From the NCBI RefSeq assembly GCF_027925385.1, contig NZ_AP027142.1, positions 3,248,501 through 3,312,500 on the forward strand: a stretch of DNA of 64,000 nt, written 5' to 3'. This document shows positions 18,598-29,257 of this stretch, piece after piece. Source of the DNA: Methylocystis iwaonis. Lineage in GTDB: Bacteria; Pseudomonadota; Alphaproteobacteria; Rhizobiales; Beijerinckiaceae. The notes below the pieces were generated by a model. It saw only the letters and a program-made list of their open reading frames with translations. It was not told the DNA's origin and made no database searches. The position numbers were made by a program, and so were the translations under genes. Position 1 is the stretch's first letter. Every line of letters starts with the position of its first letter.

Positions 18598-19053
18598 CTA
18601 CTGCCGCCCAAGCCAGGACGTCACGCGATCTCGCAGCTCCGCGAAGCTGTGCTTCGCCGCGAGCGACCGCGCCCGGCGGGCGACCTGTTCGCTGATTGGC
18701 TGCCCGAAATGCAAGACGCCGCCGTAATGGCAGTCGCAAAGGAGTTCATGCGCCTCCGACACGGACAGCTTGAAGAAGGAGACGCCGTCGCCGACAGTGT
18801 CCCCCGACAGGCCTTCTAGCCGGAAGATCGAATCCTTGAAGGCGATGGCCAGGGGCGATCCTTCCTGCCGCAGAGCGAGGCGCCTTTTTTTCGGATAGCA
18901 TTCCATCGTCGAGAAGAGCCGCACCGGCTCACTCTCAGCTTCCATCAAGCTCGCCAGACGTTCCAGTCTCAGTCGCCGGAGCGCCCAATCGGGGCAATCC
19001 GGTCTCGAAACGGGAGCGCATGCCGGCGTGTCTTTAATAGAGCGGCGTTCCAT
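18598..19053 (-). CDS. Conserved-looking hypothetical protein in copper operon
   Basis: 151 residues from ATG at 19053, with AGG about 6 nt upstream; an in-frame extension to 19158 is possible. It is soluble with no signal or membrane helix. Cys residues fall in CAPVSRPDC, MECYPK and LLCDCHYGG. A central beta-rich part (LALRQEGSPLAIAFKD, GVSFFKLSVSEAHELL) precedes a C-terminal helix. I do not recognise the family. It is the first gene of the leftward run ending in cusA and is divergent from the STN-type TonB receptor, which makes a regulatory or metal-responsive role plausible but unproven. Confidence 0.55.
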   Translation of the reverse strand: MERRSIKDTPACAPVSRPDCPDWALRRLRLERLASLMEAESEPVRLFSTMECYPKKRRLALRQEGSPLAIAFKDSIFRLEGLSGDTVGDGVSFFKLSVSEAHELLCDCHYGGVLHFGQPISEQVARRARSLAAKHSFAELRDRVTSWLGRQ

Positions 19054-19304
19054 GTCGCACCTACTATGATCCAAGGGGGCCTTCGCCAGAACCCGGACAT
19101 CGTCCGCGAGGTTCCGAATGGACCAACATTCCTTGCTCGGGCGCTCCGAGACGCTCATGCGCTAGCTTTCGCTGCGATATGCGTGCGTCGCGCTTCGATA
19201 ACGCCAAAAATAGATGTCGAACGACGTTCCAGAAACGACACGCCACGCGTCCCAGAAAAGAAGGGAGGAGATTCGTCCTCGCCGATTTTTCTGTGTGGTG
19301 GAAA

Positions 19305-21890
19305 ATGAACGAGACAACGGCCAAAAGAGAGTGGAAGAAAACAACGGCGATAGCGATCGTCATGGCCGTGAAAGCGATCGACGCCGGCAGCCCCGCAGTC
19401 GCGCATGCCTCGATGACCAACAGGGAAATCGCACAGGCGGTCAAAACCTACCAGATTCCTCAAAGCTCGATGGATGTTGCTCTCAACCGGTTGGCGGATG
19501 CGAATGGCCTTCACGTTCTCTATCATTCGCGTCTAACGGAAAATCTCACGACCCCGGGGCTAAACGGAAATTATACGCTCTCTGGCGCGCTCGACTCGCT
19601 GCTGTCGGGAACGGGGCTCAATTACCGGCTCAGCGAGAACGGCGAAGCGATTTCGATCGTGCTGGCCCAATCGAACAGGACGGTGAGCGACGCGAGCCCA
19701 CGCAATGCGCAAGCATTGCCGCCGATCGAAGTCGGCGCGTCTCCCCAGTCAAATGAACAGGCGCCTCATGGGAGCGGAGCCGGCCGGTCCGCCGCAACCG
19801 CCTCGCGTGACCAAAACGCCGGAAAAGATGGTCTCGGCGGACGATTCACCGGCTACATGTCGGACACGGCCAGCACAACGCTGAAAACCGACGCGCCGCT
19901 GCTGAAGACTCCCTTCTCGGTGCAGGTCATCACGCGCCAGACGATGGACGATCAGCAGGCAATCGATCTCAAAGATGCGGTTGTGGGCAATTCGAGCGGC
20001 GTGCTCGCCGTGCCCAACAGCTCCTTCTACACAGGACTGATGATTCGCGGTTTTTCCACGAACACAAGCGTTTATTTCAACGGTCTGCGCCAGTACCAGC
20101 TTATGAACGTCGATACCGCCAATCTTCAGTCGGTGGACGTTTTGAAAGGTCCGGCAGCGATGCTCTATGGGCGATCCGAGCCCGGCGGCTTGGTTGATCT
20201 CGTGCCGAAACGCCCCTTGGACACACCATATTATTCCGTGCAGCAGCAAGCCGGGTCATATGGCTTTACCCGGACAACGGTGGACGCCACCGCGCCTTTG
20301 AACAAGGAGAAGACGCTCGCCTATCGCTTCAACGGCAGCTATGTGCGCTCCGACTCCTACCAGGATTTTGCAAACAAAGAATATTACTTCCTGGCGCCGA
20401 CATTCTCCATCCGCCCGAACGATCAGTTCAGGGCCAACATCGACCTGCAATTCATGCATGACGTGTTCATGCCCGAGTCCAACACCGTCGCGGTCGGCAA
20501 CAGGCCCGCATCGATTCCAATCACGCGCTATCTTCAAGACCCATCGTACACCGGCAAGCTTCCGCAGCGGTTCGACCTTAGATACTATGGCTATGACTGG
20601 ACGTTCGACATCGACAAGAATTGGAGCCTGACGAACAGGCTCTACTATCGGAGTCAGGGTCAAGACCTATCGTCGGTGTCTTTCATCGGCCTCAACCAAG
20701 CGACAGGCGCCCTGACGCGCGGCTCCTATTACCAGTCCATCACCAACCAAGGCATGGCCACAAATCTGGATTTGAAGGGCAAATTCGTCACCGGGCCCTT
20801 GAGCCATTCCACGCTTGTCGGGTTCGATTATTACAGCAACTATCAGCCGCTCGCGCCCTTCTATCTTGTCGTTCCCGCGTCGAAATATCTGCCCGCGTTC
20901 AACATCTACGCGCCGGTTTACGGAAGCAGATATGCCGGCGTAACGCCCAATCTTTTCACGACAAATTCAGAATCCTGGAAGGGCGTCTACGCTCAGGACA
21001 CGATTTCGTTCTGGGACGATAAAGTCCATCTGCTTCTCGGCGGCCGATATGATTGGGCCGAGGTCAACTGGCAGGTTAAGAATAATGATCTGCGCACCGC
21101 TTGGATCGTGAGCCCGAATTTGAGCAAGGCGTTTAGCCCACGCGTGGGTCTAACCATACAGCCGATGCCTTGGCTTTCCTTATACGCCAATTACACGAAG
21201 TCGCTGAACGCCGACAATGGACTCAACGCCGGCAGCGCGATCCCGTCGCCCTTGCCTCCGGTCCGATCCTATGAATGGGAAGGCGGCGTCAAGGCGGAGT
21301 TTTTGGATAAGCGCCTCTTGCTGACACTGGCCTATTTCGATCTCGTCAAGACGAATGTCCCGGGGCCTGATCCGACCAATCCCGGCAACACGCTGGTGGC
21401 GGGCGAAGCCGAAAGCAAAGGATTCGAGGTCGATCTAAAGGGCCAAATAAACGAAAATTGGAGCGTGATCGCCAATTATACACATGACGACGCACGCGTC
21501 ACCAAAGGCTCGCTCTACAATCCGCTCACCGAAATCAACACTCAGTTATTCATCGCTGGGAACCGGCTTCCGACCGTTCCAAAAAACATGGGCAATCTTT
21601 GGGTCAAATACGACGCTGACGGCTCATTCCAAGGCCTCAGCATCGGCGGCGGCGCGCAAGTCGTGGGAAGCGCTTTTGGCGACAACGCCAACTCCTTCAC
21701 CATTCCGGCCTACGCAATCCTGAATGGAATGATCTCTTATCGCTTCGACGTCGGTCCCGCGCATCTCACCGCGCAGCTCAACGCAAAGAATCTCTTGGAC
21801 ACGACATATTATGCGAGCGCTGCGTCCCGGTTCCAGATCATGGCCGGCCCCCCGAGAACCATACTTGGTTCCTTGCGTCTGGAATTCTGA
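19305..21890 (+). CDS. TonB-dependent receptor with N-terminal STN signalling domain
   Basis: 861 residues from ATG at 19305. A signal segment (TAIAIVMAVKAIDAGSPAVAHA) is followed by an STN domain of about 60 residues (MDVALNRLADANGLHVLYHS, then LSGALDSLLSGTGLNYRL). Next come a linker, the plug (TPFSVQVITRQTMDDQQA, MIRGFSTNTSVYFNGLRQ, VDVLKGPAAMLYGRSEPGG) and a 22-strand barrel ending in Phe (SLRLEF). STN receptors bind a ligand outside and signal through FecR to a FecI-type sigma factor; both kinds of gene lie downstream at 25490 and 29258. Given the copper genes around it, the ligand may be a copper chelate such as a methanobactin-like compound, but a ferric siderophore cannot be excluded. 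Confidence 0.9.
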   Translation: MNETTAKREWKKTTAIAIVMAVKAIDAGSPAVAHASMTNREIAQAVKTYQIPQSSMDVALNRLADANGLHVLYHSRLTENLTTPGLNGNYTLSGALDSLLSGTGLNYRLSENGEAISIVLAQSNRTVSDASPRNAQALPPIEVGASPQSNEQAPHGSGAGRSAATASRDQNAGKDGLGGRFTGYMSDTASTTLKTDAPLLKTPFSVQVITRQTMDDQQAIDLKDAVVGNSSGVLAVPNSSFYTGLMIRGFSTNTSVYFNGLRQYQLMNVDTANLQSVDVLKGPAAMLYGRSEPGGLVDLVPKRPLDTPYYSVQQQAGSYGFTRTTVDATAPLNKEKTLAYRFNGSYVRSDSYQDFANKEYYFLAPTFSIRPNDQFRANIDLQFMHDVFMPESNTVAVGNRPASIPITRYLQDPSYTGKLPQRFDLRYYGYDWTFDIDKNWSLTNRLYYRSQGQDLSSVSFIGLNQATGALTRGSYYQSITNQGMATNLDLKGKFVTGPLSHSTLVGFDYYSNYQPLAPFYLVVPASKYLPAFNIYAPVYGSRYAGVTPNLFTTNSESWKGVYAQDTISFWDDKVHLLLGGRYDWAEVNWQVKNNDLRTAWIVSPNLSKAFSPRVGLTIQPMPWLSLYANYTKSLNADNGLNAGSAIPSPLPPVRSYEWEGGVKAEFLDKRLLLTLAYFDLVKTNVPGPDPTNPGNTLVAGEAESKGFEVDLKGQINENWSVIANYTHDDARVTKGSLYNPLTEINTQLFIAGNRLPTVPKNMGNLWVKYDADGSFQGLSIGGGAQVVGSAFGDNANSFTIPAYAILNGMISYRFDVGPAHLTAQLNAKNLLDTTYYASAASRFQIMAGPPRTILGSLRLEF

Positions 21891-21925
21891 CCATCGAGCG
21901 GATTTCCGGCGGTGTGGTTTGATAC

Positions 21926-22157
21926 GAGATCCGCTTGATCGGTTCCCTGTCATTCCCGACGCTCGCTTGAGCGAGCGTCGGGAATACAGAGCCCAAAAAG
22001 CGCTGGTTTTACTCAGAGCCCGTCATTGCGAGCGAAGCGAAGCAATCCAGGCAGCGGCGCCGCCCTGGATTGCTTCGTCGGCTCCGCCTCCTCGCAATGA
22101 CGGCGGTAATTCCCGATCGCTCGCCTTGCGAGCGTCGGGAACGACAGCGAACCAATC
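21926..22157. repeat. Dispersed palindromic repeat, copy C (composite)
   Basis: Two modules lie side by side. The first is CATTCCCGACGCTCGC / GCGAGCGTCGGGAAT with the linker AAAAAGCGCTGG. The second is CATTGCGAGCGAAGCGAAG / TTCGTCGGCTCCGCC / CTCGCAATGACGG. A closing GCGAGCGTCGGGAACGAC follows. It shows that the modules of copies A and B belong to one composite element. It fills most of the 315-bp gap between the convergent receptor and RND genes. I see no gene there. Confidence 0.8.
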
Positions 22158-22205
22158 GCGCGTTTCCCCATCTCCCCGGGGCGCTTTCGCGACTTCATCG
22201 AATTT

Positions 22206-25200
22206 TCAACTGCGCGGCTGTAGCCCCCCGCTACAACCAACCGCTTCCTCTGAGCCAATCGGCGCTTCGGCGTTTCGGCGCGGCGCTCTTCTTTGCAGCT
22301 TGCTCATGACGAGATAGATAACCGGCGTCGTATAGAGCGTCATGATCTGGCTGAGAAGCAGACCGCCGACGATGGTGACGCCGACCGGGCGGCGCAATTC
22401 GGCGCCGACGCCCGTGGCCAAAGCGAGGGGGAGCGCGCCCAGCATTGCTGTCAGCGTCGTCATCAGGATCGGGCGGAACCGCTCGGCCGCCGCCGCCAGT
22501 ATGGCGTCGTGCGGCGAGAGGCCCTTCTCATGCTCTGCCTGAAGCGCGAAGTCGACGAGCATGATGCCGTTTTTCTTGACGATACCAATCAGCAGCAGAA
22601 CGCCGATCAAAGCCATGGTGGTGAATGGCGTCTGAAACGCTTCGAGCGCGACCAGCGCGCCCAGCCCGGCCGACGGCAGCGTGGAAAGGATCGTCAACGG
22701 ATGGATAAAACTCTCGTAGAGCATGCCAAGGATGATGTAGACGGCGATGAGCGCGCCGAGCACGAAGAGCGGCGTCCCCTTCACGGTCTTGATGAAATCC
22801 GCCGCGTCGCCGGCGAATTCGGCATGTAGCCCATCTGGAATGCTAAGATCGTCGACCGCCTCGCGCACCGCCGCCGCGGCGGCACCGAGCGAATAGCCGG
22901 GAGCCGTGTTGAATGTCAGCGTGATGGCGGGCGAGACGCCCTGATGATTGACGGCAAGCGGCATAGCCCCGCTCTCGATACGCGCGACCGCGGCGAGCGG
23001 CATGATCTGTCCGCCGGTCCCCGTCACATAGACGCTTTCGAGATCGGGCAGGCTGCGCTGACGCGATTCGGGCGCTTCGACGATCACGCGATATTGGTTG
23101 CGCTCTGTGTAGATGATCGACGCCTGCCTTTGGCCGAAAGCGCTGTTCAGCGCGGCGTCGATCGACGAGATCGCGACGCCCATTCGGGACGCAGCGTTGC
23201 GATCGATCATCACATTTGCTCGGAGGCCGCCTCTCTGCACGTCGCTCGATACGTCGGCGAGCTGAGGCAGCGCTTTCAGACGCTGAAGGACTTTAGGGGT
23301 CCATCGTCCCAGCTCCTCAACGGAAGCATCCCAAAGCGTGAATTGAAATTGCGCCTTGCTCTGCCGGCCGCCCGCGCGAAAATCCTGCGCCGGGATCATG
23401 AAGAGTTTCAAGCCGTCGATCTCGGCAAGCTTCGGCCGCAGCCGCGCGACAATCTCGGCGCTCGTCGCTTTGCGCTGGCCCGCCGGCTTCAGCGCGATAA
23501 AAAACCGCCCCTGATTGCCAAGCATGCCCAAGCCGCCGCCCAGGACCGAACCGACCCCCACGACGTCCGGATCGGCGCCGATCACATCGGCGGCTTTCCG
23601 CTGCAGCTCGACCATGCTCGAGAAAGATATCTCGGGCGAGGCCTCAGACGTCCCGTTGATAAGGCCGATGTCGTCCTGCGGCATGACGCCCTGAGGTATG
23701 GTGAGATAGAGCCACACAGTCACGCCTATCGTCGCCAGGATCACGAGGAGCATCACGCGCGGATGATCCACGACGGGCCGCAATGTTCGTGCATAGAGCC
23801 GCAGGATCGCGCCGAGCGCGCCGCCCACGATCCGGTCCATGACCGACGGACTCGCGGGCCGAGCCGAACGAAGATGCGCGCAGATCATCGGCGTGACCGT
23901 CAAGGACACGAGCATCGACGCGACGATTGCGAAGCTCAGCGTGAATGCGAATTCCCGCAGCATCATGCCGACGGTGTCTCTCATGAAGAGCAGAGGGACA
24001 AATACAGCGACGAGAGACAGGCTGATGGAGACGACCGTGAAGCCGATCTGCCGCGCGCCCTCGAGCGCCGCCGCGAGTCGCCCCATCCCGCGCTCGATAT
24101 TCCTTTCGATATTCTCGATCATCACGATGGCGTCGTCGACGACGAAGCCGACAGCGATCGTCAGCGCCATGAGCGAAAAATTGTCCAGCGTGAATCCTGC
24201 CGCCCAGATCGCCACGCAGGCGCTCGCAAGAGAGAGCGGGACGGTGATCCCCGCCGCAAAGGTGGGCGCCGCGCGGCGAAGGAAGAGAAACACCACCAGC
24301 ATGACGAGGATAACCGAGATCAGCAAGGCGCGCCGGATCTCCGAAACGCTGGCGCGGATCGTCTGCGTGCGGTCTGTGAGCACCGAGATGTCGACGCCGC
24401 TCGGAATCCAGTTCTGCAATCTCGGCAGCAACGCCTTTATCTGATCCACCGTCTCGATCACATTGGCGCTCGGCTGCTTGGAGACGACGACGAAAAGCGC
24501 AGGCTTGCCGTTGTACCATCCGGCCGACAGCCGGTTGCGCGGGCCCAGCTCGACAGAGGCGACGTCGCCGAGCTTCGTCACGGCGCCGGCCGAGGAAGCG
24601 ACCACAATCTGACGAAATTCCTCGGGCGTCGACAGGAGGCCGTTTGCGCCGAAGGTCAGGGAACGCGCGTCGCCGTCGAGCGCGCCGAGCGGACCGAGGA
24701 CATTGGCCTTCCGGATCGCCTCGCTCACCCTGTCGATGCTGAGGCCCATGCTCGCGAGCCGCGTCGGGTCCGCCTGGATGCGGATTGCCGGCTGCTCGGC
24801 GCCAGCGATCCTTACGTCGGCGACGCCTGGAATCTGCGCGATTCGCTGGGCGATAACCGTGTCCGCTATGTCATAGATCGCGCTGGTCGGCAGCGTATCC
24901 GACGTCATCGCGAGGGCGAAGACCGGCGGCCCGGCCAGGCTGGCCTTGCGGAAGGAAGGCGGGGACGGCAGGTCGGAGGGAAGATCGGTCATCGCCGCGT
25001 TGATCGCAGCCTGCACGTCGCGCGCCGCCGCATCGATGTTTCGGTCGAGCCCGAATTGGAGAGTGATCGACGTCGAACCGTATGAATTGGCGGAAGTGAG
25101 CTCGGTAACGCCGGATATGCCCGCGAGCCGCCGTTCCAGCGGCGCGGCCACCGAGGCCGCCATGGTGGCCGGATCGGTCCCCGGACGATTGGCGGAGACG

Positions 25201-25337
25201 CTGATGATCGGCCGCTCGACGGACGGAATGCTGGCGACCGGCAGAAAAAAATAGGCGAGCGCGCCGAGCAGGAAGAGGGCGGCGGCAATTAACGTGGTGG
25301 CGACGGGGCGTCGAATGAAAGGCGCGGAGACGTTCAT
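22206..25337 (-). CDS. Orphan RND efflux permease (HAE1, MdtB/MdtC-like)
   Basis: 1043 residues. It starts MNVSAPFIRRPVATTLIAAA, the MdtB/MdtC/MuxB pattern, and has VASIPSVERPIISVSANRPG. The TM4 proton-relay motif is VGFVVDDAIVMIENIERN, and LGALIAVYIILGMLYESFIHP opens the second transmembrane half. It is a proton-driven inner-membrane exporter. No adaptor or outer-membrane gene accompanies it, which is unusual. It follows fecR on the same strand after 152 bp, so it may belong to the FecI/FecR regulon. An export substrate related to a metal ligand is possible but only inferred. RBS GGAGCG lies just ahead of the ATG. Confidence 0.9.
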   Translation of the reverse strand: MNVSAPFIRRPVATTLIAAALFLLGALAYFFLPVASIPSVERPIISVSANRPGTDPATMAASVAAPLERRLAGISGVTELTSANSYGSTSITLQFGLDRNIDAAARDVQAAINAAMTDLPSDLPSPPSFRKASLAGPPVFALAMTSDTLPTSAIYDIADTVIAQRIAQIPGVADVRIAGAEQPAIRIQADPTRLASMGLSIDRVSEAIRKANVLGPLGALDGDARSLTFGANGLLSTPEEFRQIVVASSAGAVTKLGDVASVELGPRNRLSAGWYNGKPALFVVVSKQPSANVIETVDQIKALLPRLQNWIPSGVDISVLTDRTQTIRASVSEIRRALLISVILVMLVVFLFLRRAAPTFAAGITVPLSLASACVAIWAAGFTLDNFSLMALTIAVGFVVDDAIVMIENIERNIERGMGRLAAALEGARQIGFTVVSISLSLVAVFVPLLFMRDTVGMMLREFAFTLSFAIVASMLVSLTVTPMICAHLRSARPASPSVMDRIVGGALGAILRLYARTLRPVVDHPRVMLLVILATIGVTVWLYLTIPQGVMPQDDIGLINGTSEASPEISFSSMVELQRKAADVIGADPDVVGVGSVLGGGLGMLGNQGRFFIALKPAGQRKATSAEIVARLRPKLAEIDGLKLFMIPAQDFRAGGRQSKAQFQFTLWDASVEELGRWTPKVLQRLKALPQLADVSSDVQRGGLRANVMIDRNAASRMGVAISSIDAALNSAFGQRQASIIYTERNQYRVIVEAPESRQRSLPDLESVYVTGTGGQIMPLAAVARIESGAMPLAVNHQGVSPAITLTFNTAPGYSLGAAAAAVREAVDDLSIPDGLHAEFAGDAADFIKTVKGTPLFVLGALIAVYIILGMLYESFIHPLTILSTLPSAGLGALVALEAFQTPFTTMALIGVLLLIGIVKKNGIMLVDFALQAEHEKGLSPHDAILAAAAERFRPILMTTLTAMLGALPLALATGVGAELRRPVGVTIVGGLLLSQIMTLYTTPVIYLVMSKLQRRAPRRNAEAPIGSEEAVGCSGGLQPRS

Positions 25338-25489
25338 CTCGCTCCGCGCCGCAGGGGCAGTTGCTGGGCGCCGCGAAATGGAAAGGACGAGCGCATGAGG
25401 TCATCACAATATCGGAGCCGTTGCGGCGTCTCTTTTCTCATTCTTTCTCCTTCGACGCAGAGAGACCGGAAATCGCAGGCGCTCGAACG

Positions 25490-26434
25490 TCAATACAAGA
25501 AGGTCGCGAACGGCGTCAGACGAATGGCGCGCAGACCGAGCGACATCTCGATTTCGCTAATGATCTGCGCCGCGTCCGCGACGTCGAAAACACCAGAAAC
25601 GCGGCGACTGCAAGCTGAAGGCTCGACGCAATAAATAAACCCGCGATGGTAACGCCCAACCGTCGCCAGAACGTCGCCGAGCGGCAGCTTGGTCACGATC
25701 AGCTTCCCGCGTCGCCAGGCGGTCGCCGCCTCGACGTCCACGGTTTCGGGCGCGCCCGCCGCTGCGTCTCTCTCATAAGCGCTCTGTTGGCCCTCCTCCA
25801 CCACGACCGAGGCTCCCCCGCTCATGACCAGCACGCGATGTTCATTCACTGTGACGCGCGCGCCGGAACCGATCAAGGCGACGTCGAAGGCGGTGCCGAG
25901 CGCTGTCGCCGATCCTTCGCCAGCCTCGACGACAAAGGGACGCGCGGGGTCGCGCGCGACATCGAACCAGGCTTCGCCGGACAGCAGGATCACGCGCCGC
26001 TCCGCGGCGCTGTAGCGGACCGCGATAGAGGATCTCGCGTCGAGTTCCGCCTTTGAGCCGTCTTCCAAGGCGACGACCTTCCTTTCGCCGACGCCGGCAT
26101 AGTGATCTGCGCGGAGTCGCGTAGCGACGTCGCCCAAGGACAGCAGTAGCGCGAGAGCCGCCGCCAGTACGGCAACCGCGGCCGCGGCATGGCGTCTACC
26201 GCTATGGCGTGGCGTTTGGGCCCGACGCGACGGGCTCATCCCGGCGAGATGGCCAAACATCCGCAGGACCTCCTCGAAGGCCGCGGCATTTTCCGCGTCT
26301 TTGGCGCGCCACTGCTCGAAAGCCGCCTTTTCCTCGTCGGACGACAGTCCCGCCCTCAACCTCACGAACCAGTCGATGGCTTCGTCTCCAGCATCGTCGG
26401 AGTCGGAGGGCGGTGTTTCAGTGCCAGGCATCAT
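25490..26434 (-). CDS. FecR-family anti-sigma / signal transducer
   Basis: 314 residues. The cytoplasmic N-terminus (about 1-75) has the FecR_N/DUF4880 pattern AIDWFVRLRAGLSSDEEKAAFEQW and KDAENAAAFEE. One transmembrane helix (about 82-100, VAVLAAALALLLSL) follows, then a periplasmic FecR domain (GERKVVALEDGSKAELDARS, LLSGEAWFDVARDPARPF, GTAFDVAL). The C-terminal STN-interacting part ends LTPFATFLY. It relays receptor occupancy to a FecI-type sigma factor. It is not next to its likely partner (29258): mbnP, mbnH and a terminator lie between. MM start as called; the upstream ribosome site is weak. Confidence 0.9.
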   Translation of the reverse strand: MMPGTETPPSDSDDAGDEAIDWFVRLRAGLSSDEEKAAFEQWRAKDAENAAAFEEVLRMFGHLAGMSPSRRAQTPRHSGRRHAAAAVAVLAAALALLLSLGDVATRLRADHYAGVGERKVVALEDGSKAELDARSSIAVRYSAAERRVILLSGEAWFDVARDPARPFVVEAGEGSATALGTAFDVALIGSGARVTVNEHRVLVMSGGASVVVEEGQQSAYERDAAAGAPETVDVEAATAWRRGKLIVTKLPLGDVLATVGRYHRGFIYCVEPSACSRRVSGVFDVADAAQIISEIEMSLGLRAIRLTPFATFLY

Positions 26435-26751
26435 TGATCGAACCGAAATTGCTGCTCTTCGTCTGCTCGCATGGCGCTCAGCCGAGAGAATACTCCTCGC
26501 GCGCGAAATGCAAGCTGACCCGGAAATCCGATCGGAATCGTGTAACGCATCGGTTGGCGTAAATATTCTCTCCAGGAAGGCGCTGCATTGGCGCCTGTCG
26601 ATGCGGCCGGCAAAAGATCAGCGCCCAAGGAGGGCGTCAACAAAGAACATGCGCCCGGCAAAGAGGAGCCGCGAGACACGGCGAGCGCAGATGCGCCAGC
26701 ATCGGTTTCAGCACAACTGAAGGTGCGGGTTCGAAGATGGCGGCGCCTCTC

Positions 26752-26799
26752 GCGCGCTTTCCGCTCGCATGGGATCATGCGAGCGACGAGAAAGCGCGC
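26752..26799. repeat. Interrupted perfect palindrome
   Basis: Arms GCGCGCTTTC+CGCTCGCATG and CATGCGAGCG+GAAAGCGCGC pair over 20 bp around a GGAT loop, with a 4-nt bulge (ACGA) on one side. No T-run follows on either strand, so it is probably not an intrinsic terminator. It could be a REP-type element or a protein-binding site. Confidence 0.5.
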
Positions 26800-26805
26800 A
26801 GCTTC

Positions 26806-26860
26806 AAAAAGCAGGAGCGCATTCATTTCGCAAAAGCGCACCACTTTGCGGAATGCGCTC
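26806..26860 (-). terminator. Rho-independent terminator after mbnH
   Basis: On the minus strand the arms GAGCGCATTC / GAATGCGCTC (10 bp), plus inner CGCAAA / TTTGCG (6 bp), form a hairpin starting 24 bp after the mbnH stop. CTGCTTTTTG follows it, giving a five-T run. It should end the mbnP-mbnH transcript and separate it from fecR. Confidence 0.65.
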
Positions 26861-26883
26861 TATGACGAGGCGCCGCCTTCTCG

Positions 26884-28034
<1,151 letters not shown>

Positions 28035-28038
<4 letters not shown>

Positions 28039-28991
28039 TGCTTGCCTCCCGCCAATTTCGCGAGGCCGGCCTTGAAGACCGGGGAGGCGCCTGGCTTCGT
28101 TTGCTTGCCTGCCGTCCCGTCGGCGCCCGTGAGATTGAGGCCAAGCGCGGCGAAAATCGCGGGGCATTCCGGATCATCGAGCCCGCTCATGCAACCGACC
28201 GCGCCGCCCTTATCGACAAGAAGGTCGCTGTTCTCGAAGAGCCGGGTGAGGTCGAATTCGACGCGCTGCGTCTTCGGGTCGAAACGGTCGAAGGTCACAG
28301 TGAAACGATTTTCATGGGCGCAGGAAACGATTTCGCCCGTGGCGGGATTACCCTTGCAGCCCGTCGAGCCCAGATGCACCGTCCAGGTCTTGGTCTTGGA
28401 ACCGTCCGCTTTGACGATCGGAGACGGCGGATCGACCTCGAACACCAGGAATCGACGCCCGGCCTGCCAATTCCACGCCATGCCGGCGACATCGAGAGGC
28501 GGCGGCGCCGTCTCGACGTTGGAATGGTTGATGGAGACGGGCTTTCCGTCGATAATCGTCTCCACAGGCGCGCCGACGGAAAATTCCAGACCGACATAGG
28601 CGCGGCGCGGCGCGGTCCCGGAAATCCTCGCATTCTTGGCCGGATTACTCTCCGTGCAGGGAGCGTTGCCGCCGCGCGCGTCTTTGAAATCGACCAAAGC
28701 GACGTCGCCGTACTGCCATTCGTTTTGCGCGAGCGCCACGGGCGTACGTATTCCCTTGGCGTCGATGAGCTTCACGCCATAGATGTAAAAACGCGCCTCA
28801 TGGAGCTTGGCCTGCAGATGGGCGACGCCGAGATTGGCGAGCGGCGCCCCGCAGCCGACATCCTTTCCATCCGCCATCAGTCCGAAGTTGATGGCGACAG
28901 GCAAATCTTTCGCTGCGGCCTCTCCGACGCCGGCGAGCGCCGCGAGCGTCAATAGCAGCCAAAATGCAGTCCTTCCAATCGATCCCAGCAT
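28035..28991 (-). CDS. mbnP: MbnP-family periplasmic copper protein
   Basis: 318 residues from ATG at 28991 (GAGGG 8 nt upstream); in-frame starts at 29006 and 29102 are less likely. Signal peptide ends near GVGEAAA. The body is beta-rich with four Cys pairs candidates (GCGAP, APCTES, STGCKGN/VSCAHEN, GCMSGLDDPECP). It carries the tryptophan motif MAWNWQAG (Trp173, Trp175), the region modified to kynurenine in characterised MbnP. EARFYIYGVKLID and NEWQYGDVALVDF are also family-like. Partner of MbnH, encoded immediately downstream with ATGA overlap. In methanotrophs the pair is linked to methanobactin copper uptake, but it also occurs as a stand-alone pair, as appears to be the case here. Confidence 0.88.
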
Positions 28992-29257
28992 CGCTTCGAC
29001 CCTCATTCGCGGACCAGCAAACACATACGGCGCGGTTAATCTTCTATGCGGAACAGTGAGATACTCGCTGGCGTCCAGCGACGCCATGGCGCTTGGCCGC
29101 ACGAAAGGGCGACTTCGTCTCGACGCGCCCTCATCGAGCCAATTGTCGCACTCCCCGTCAGATCATCAGAGCTATAGGTTGTCCCAACCTCCTTAGACGC
29201 ATCAGATCGAGAATAAGGAACCTCGCCGCGGGAATTTTTTTCTGCAGCGGGCTCGTG

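Larger units (their letters stand above)
26435..26883. other. Intergenic region mbnH-fecR with two hairpins
   Basis: This 449-bp gap was searched on both strands for a methanobactin-type precursor (about 30 residues with two Cys and conserved Ser/Met). None was found. Small open frames on either strand have no ribosome site or recognisable product. It holds a terminator-like hairpin (26806-26860) and a second long interrupted palindrome (26752-26799). The remainder should contain the fecR promoter. Confidence 0.5.

Noticed and set aside
22944..25085. 713-codon + strand frame antisense to the RND pump
   Set aside because: Composition of an antisense shadow (Arg/Asp/His-rich), no ribosome site, and the opposite strand encodes a complete RND permease.
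26435..26883. Possible methanobactin precursor gene (mbnA) near mbnH
   Set aside because: Both strands were read; no roughly 30-residue frame with a leader plus paired Cys core and ribosome site was found, and mbnB/mbnC are absent.
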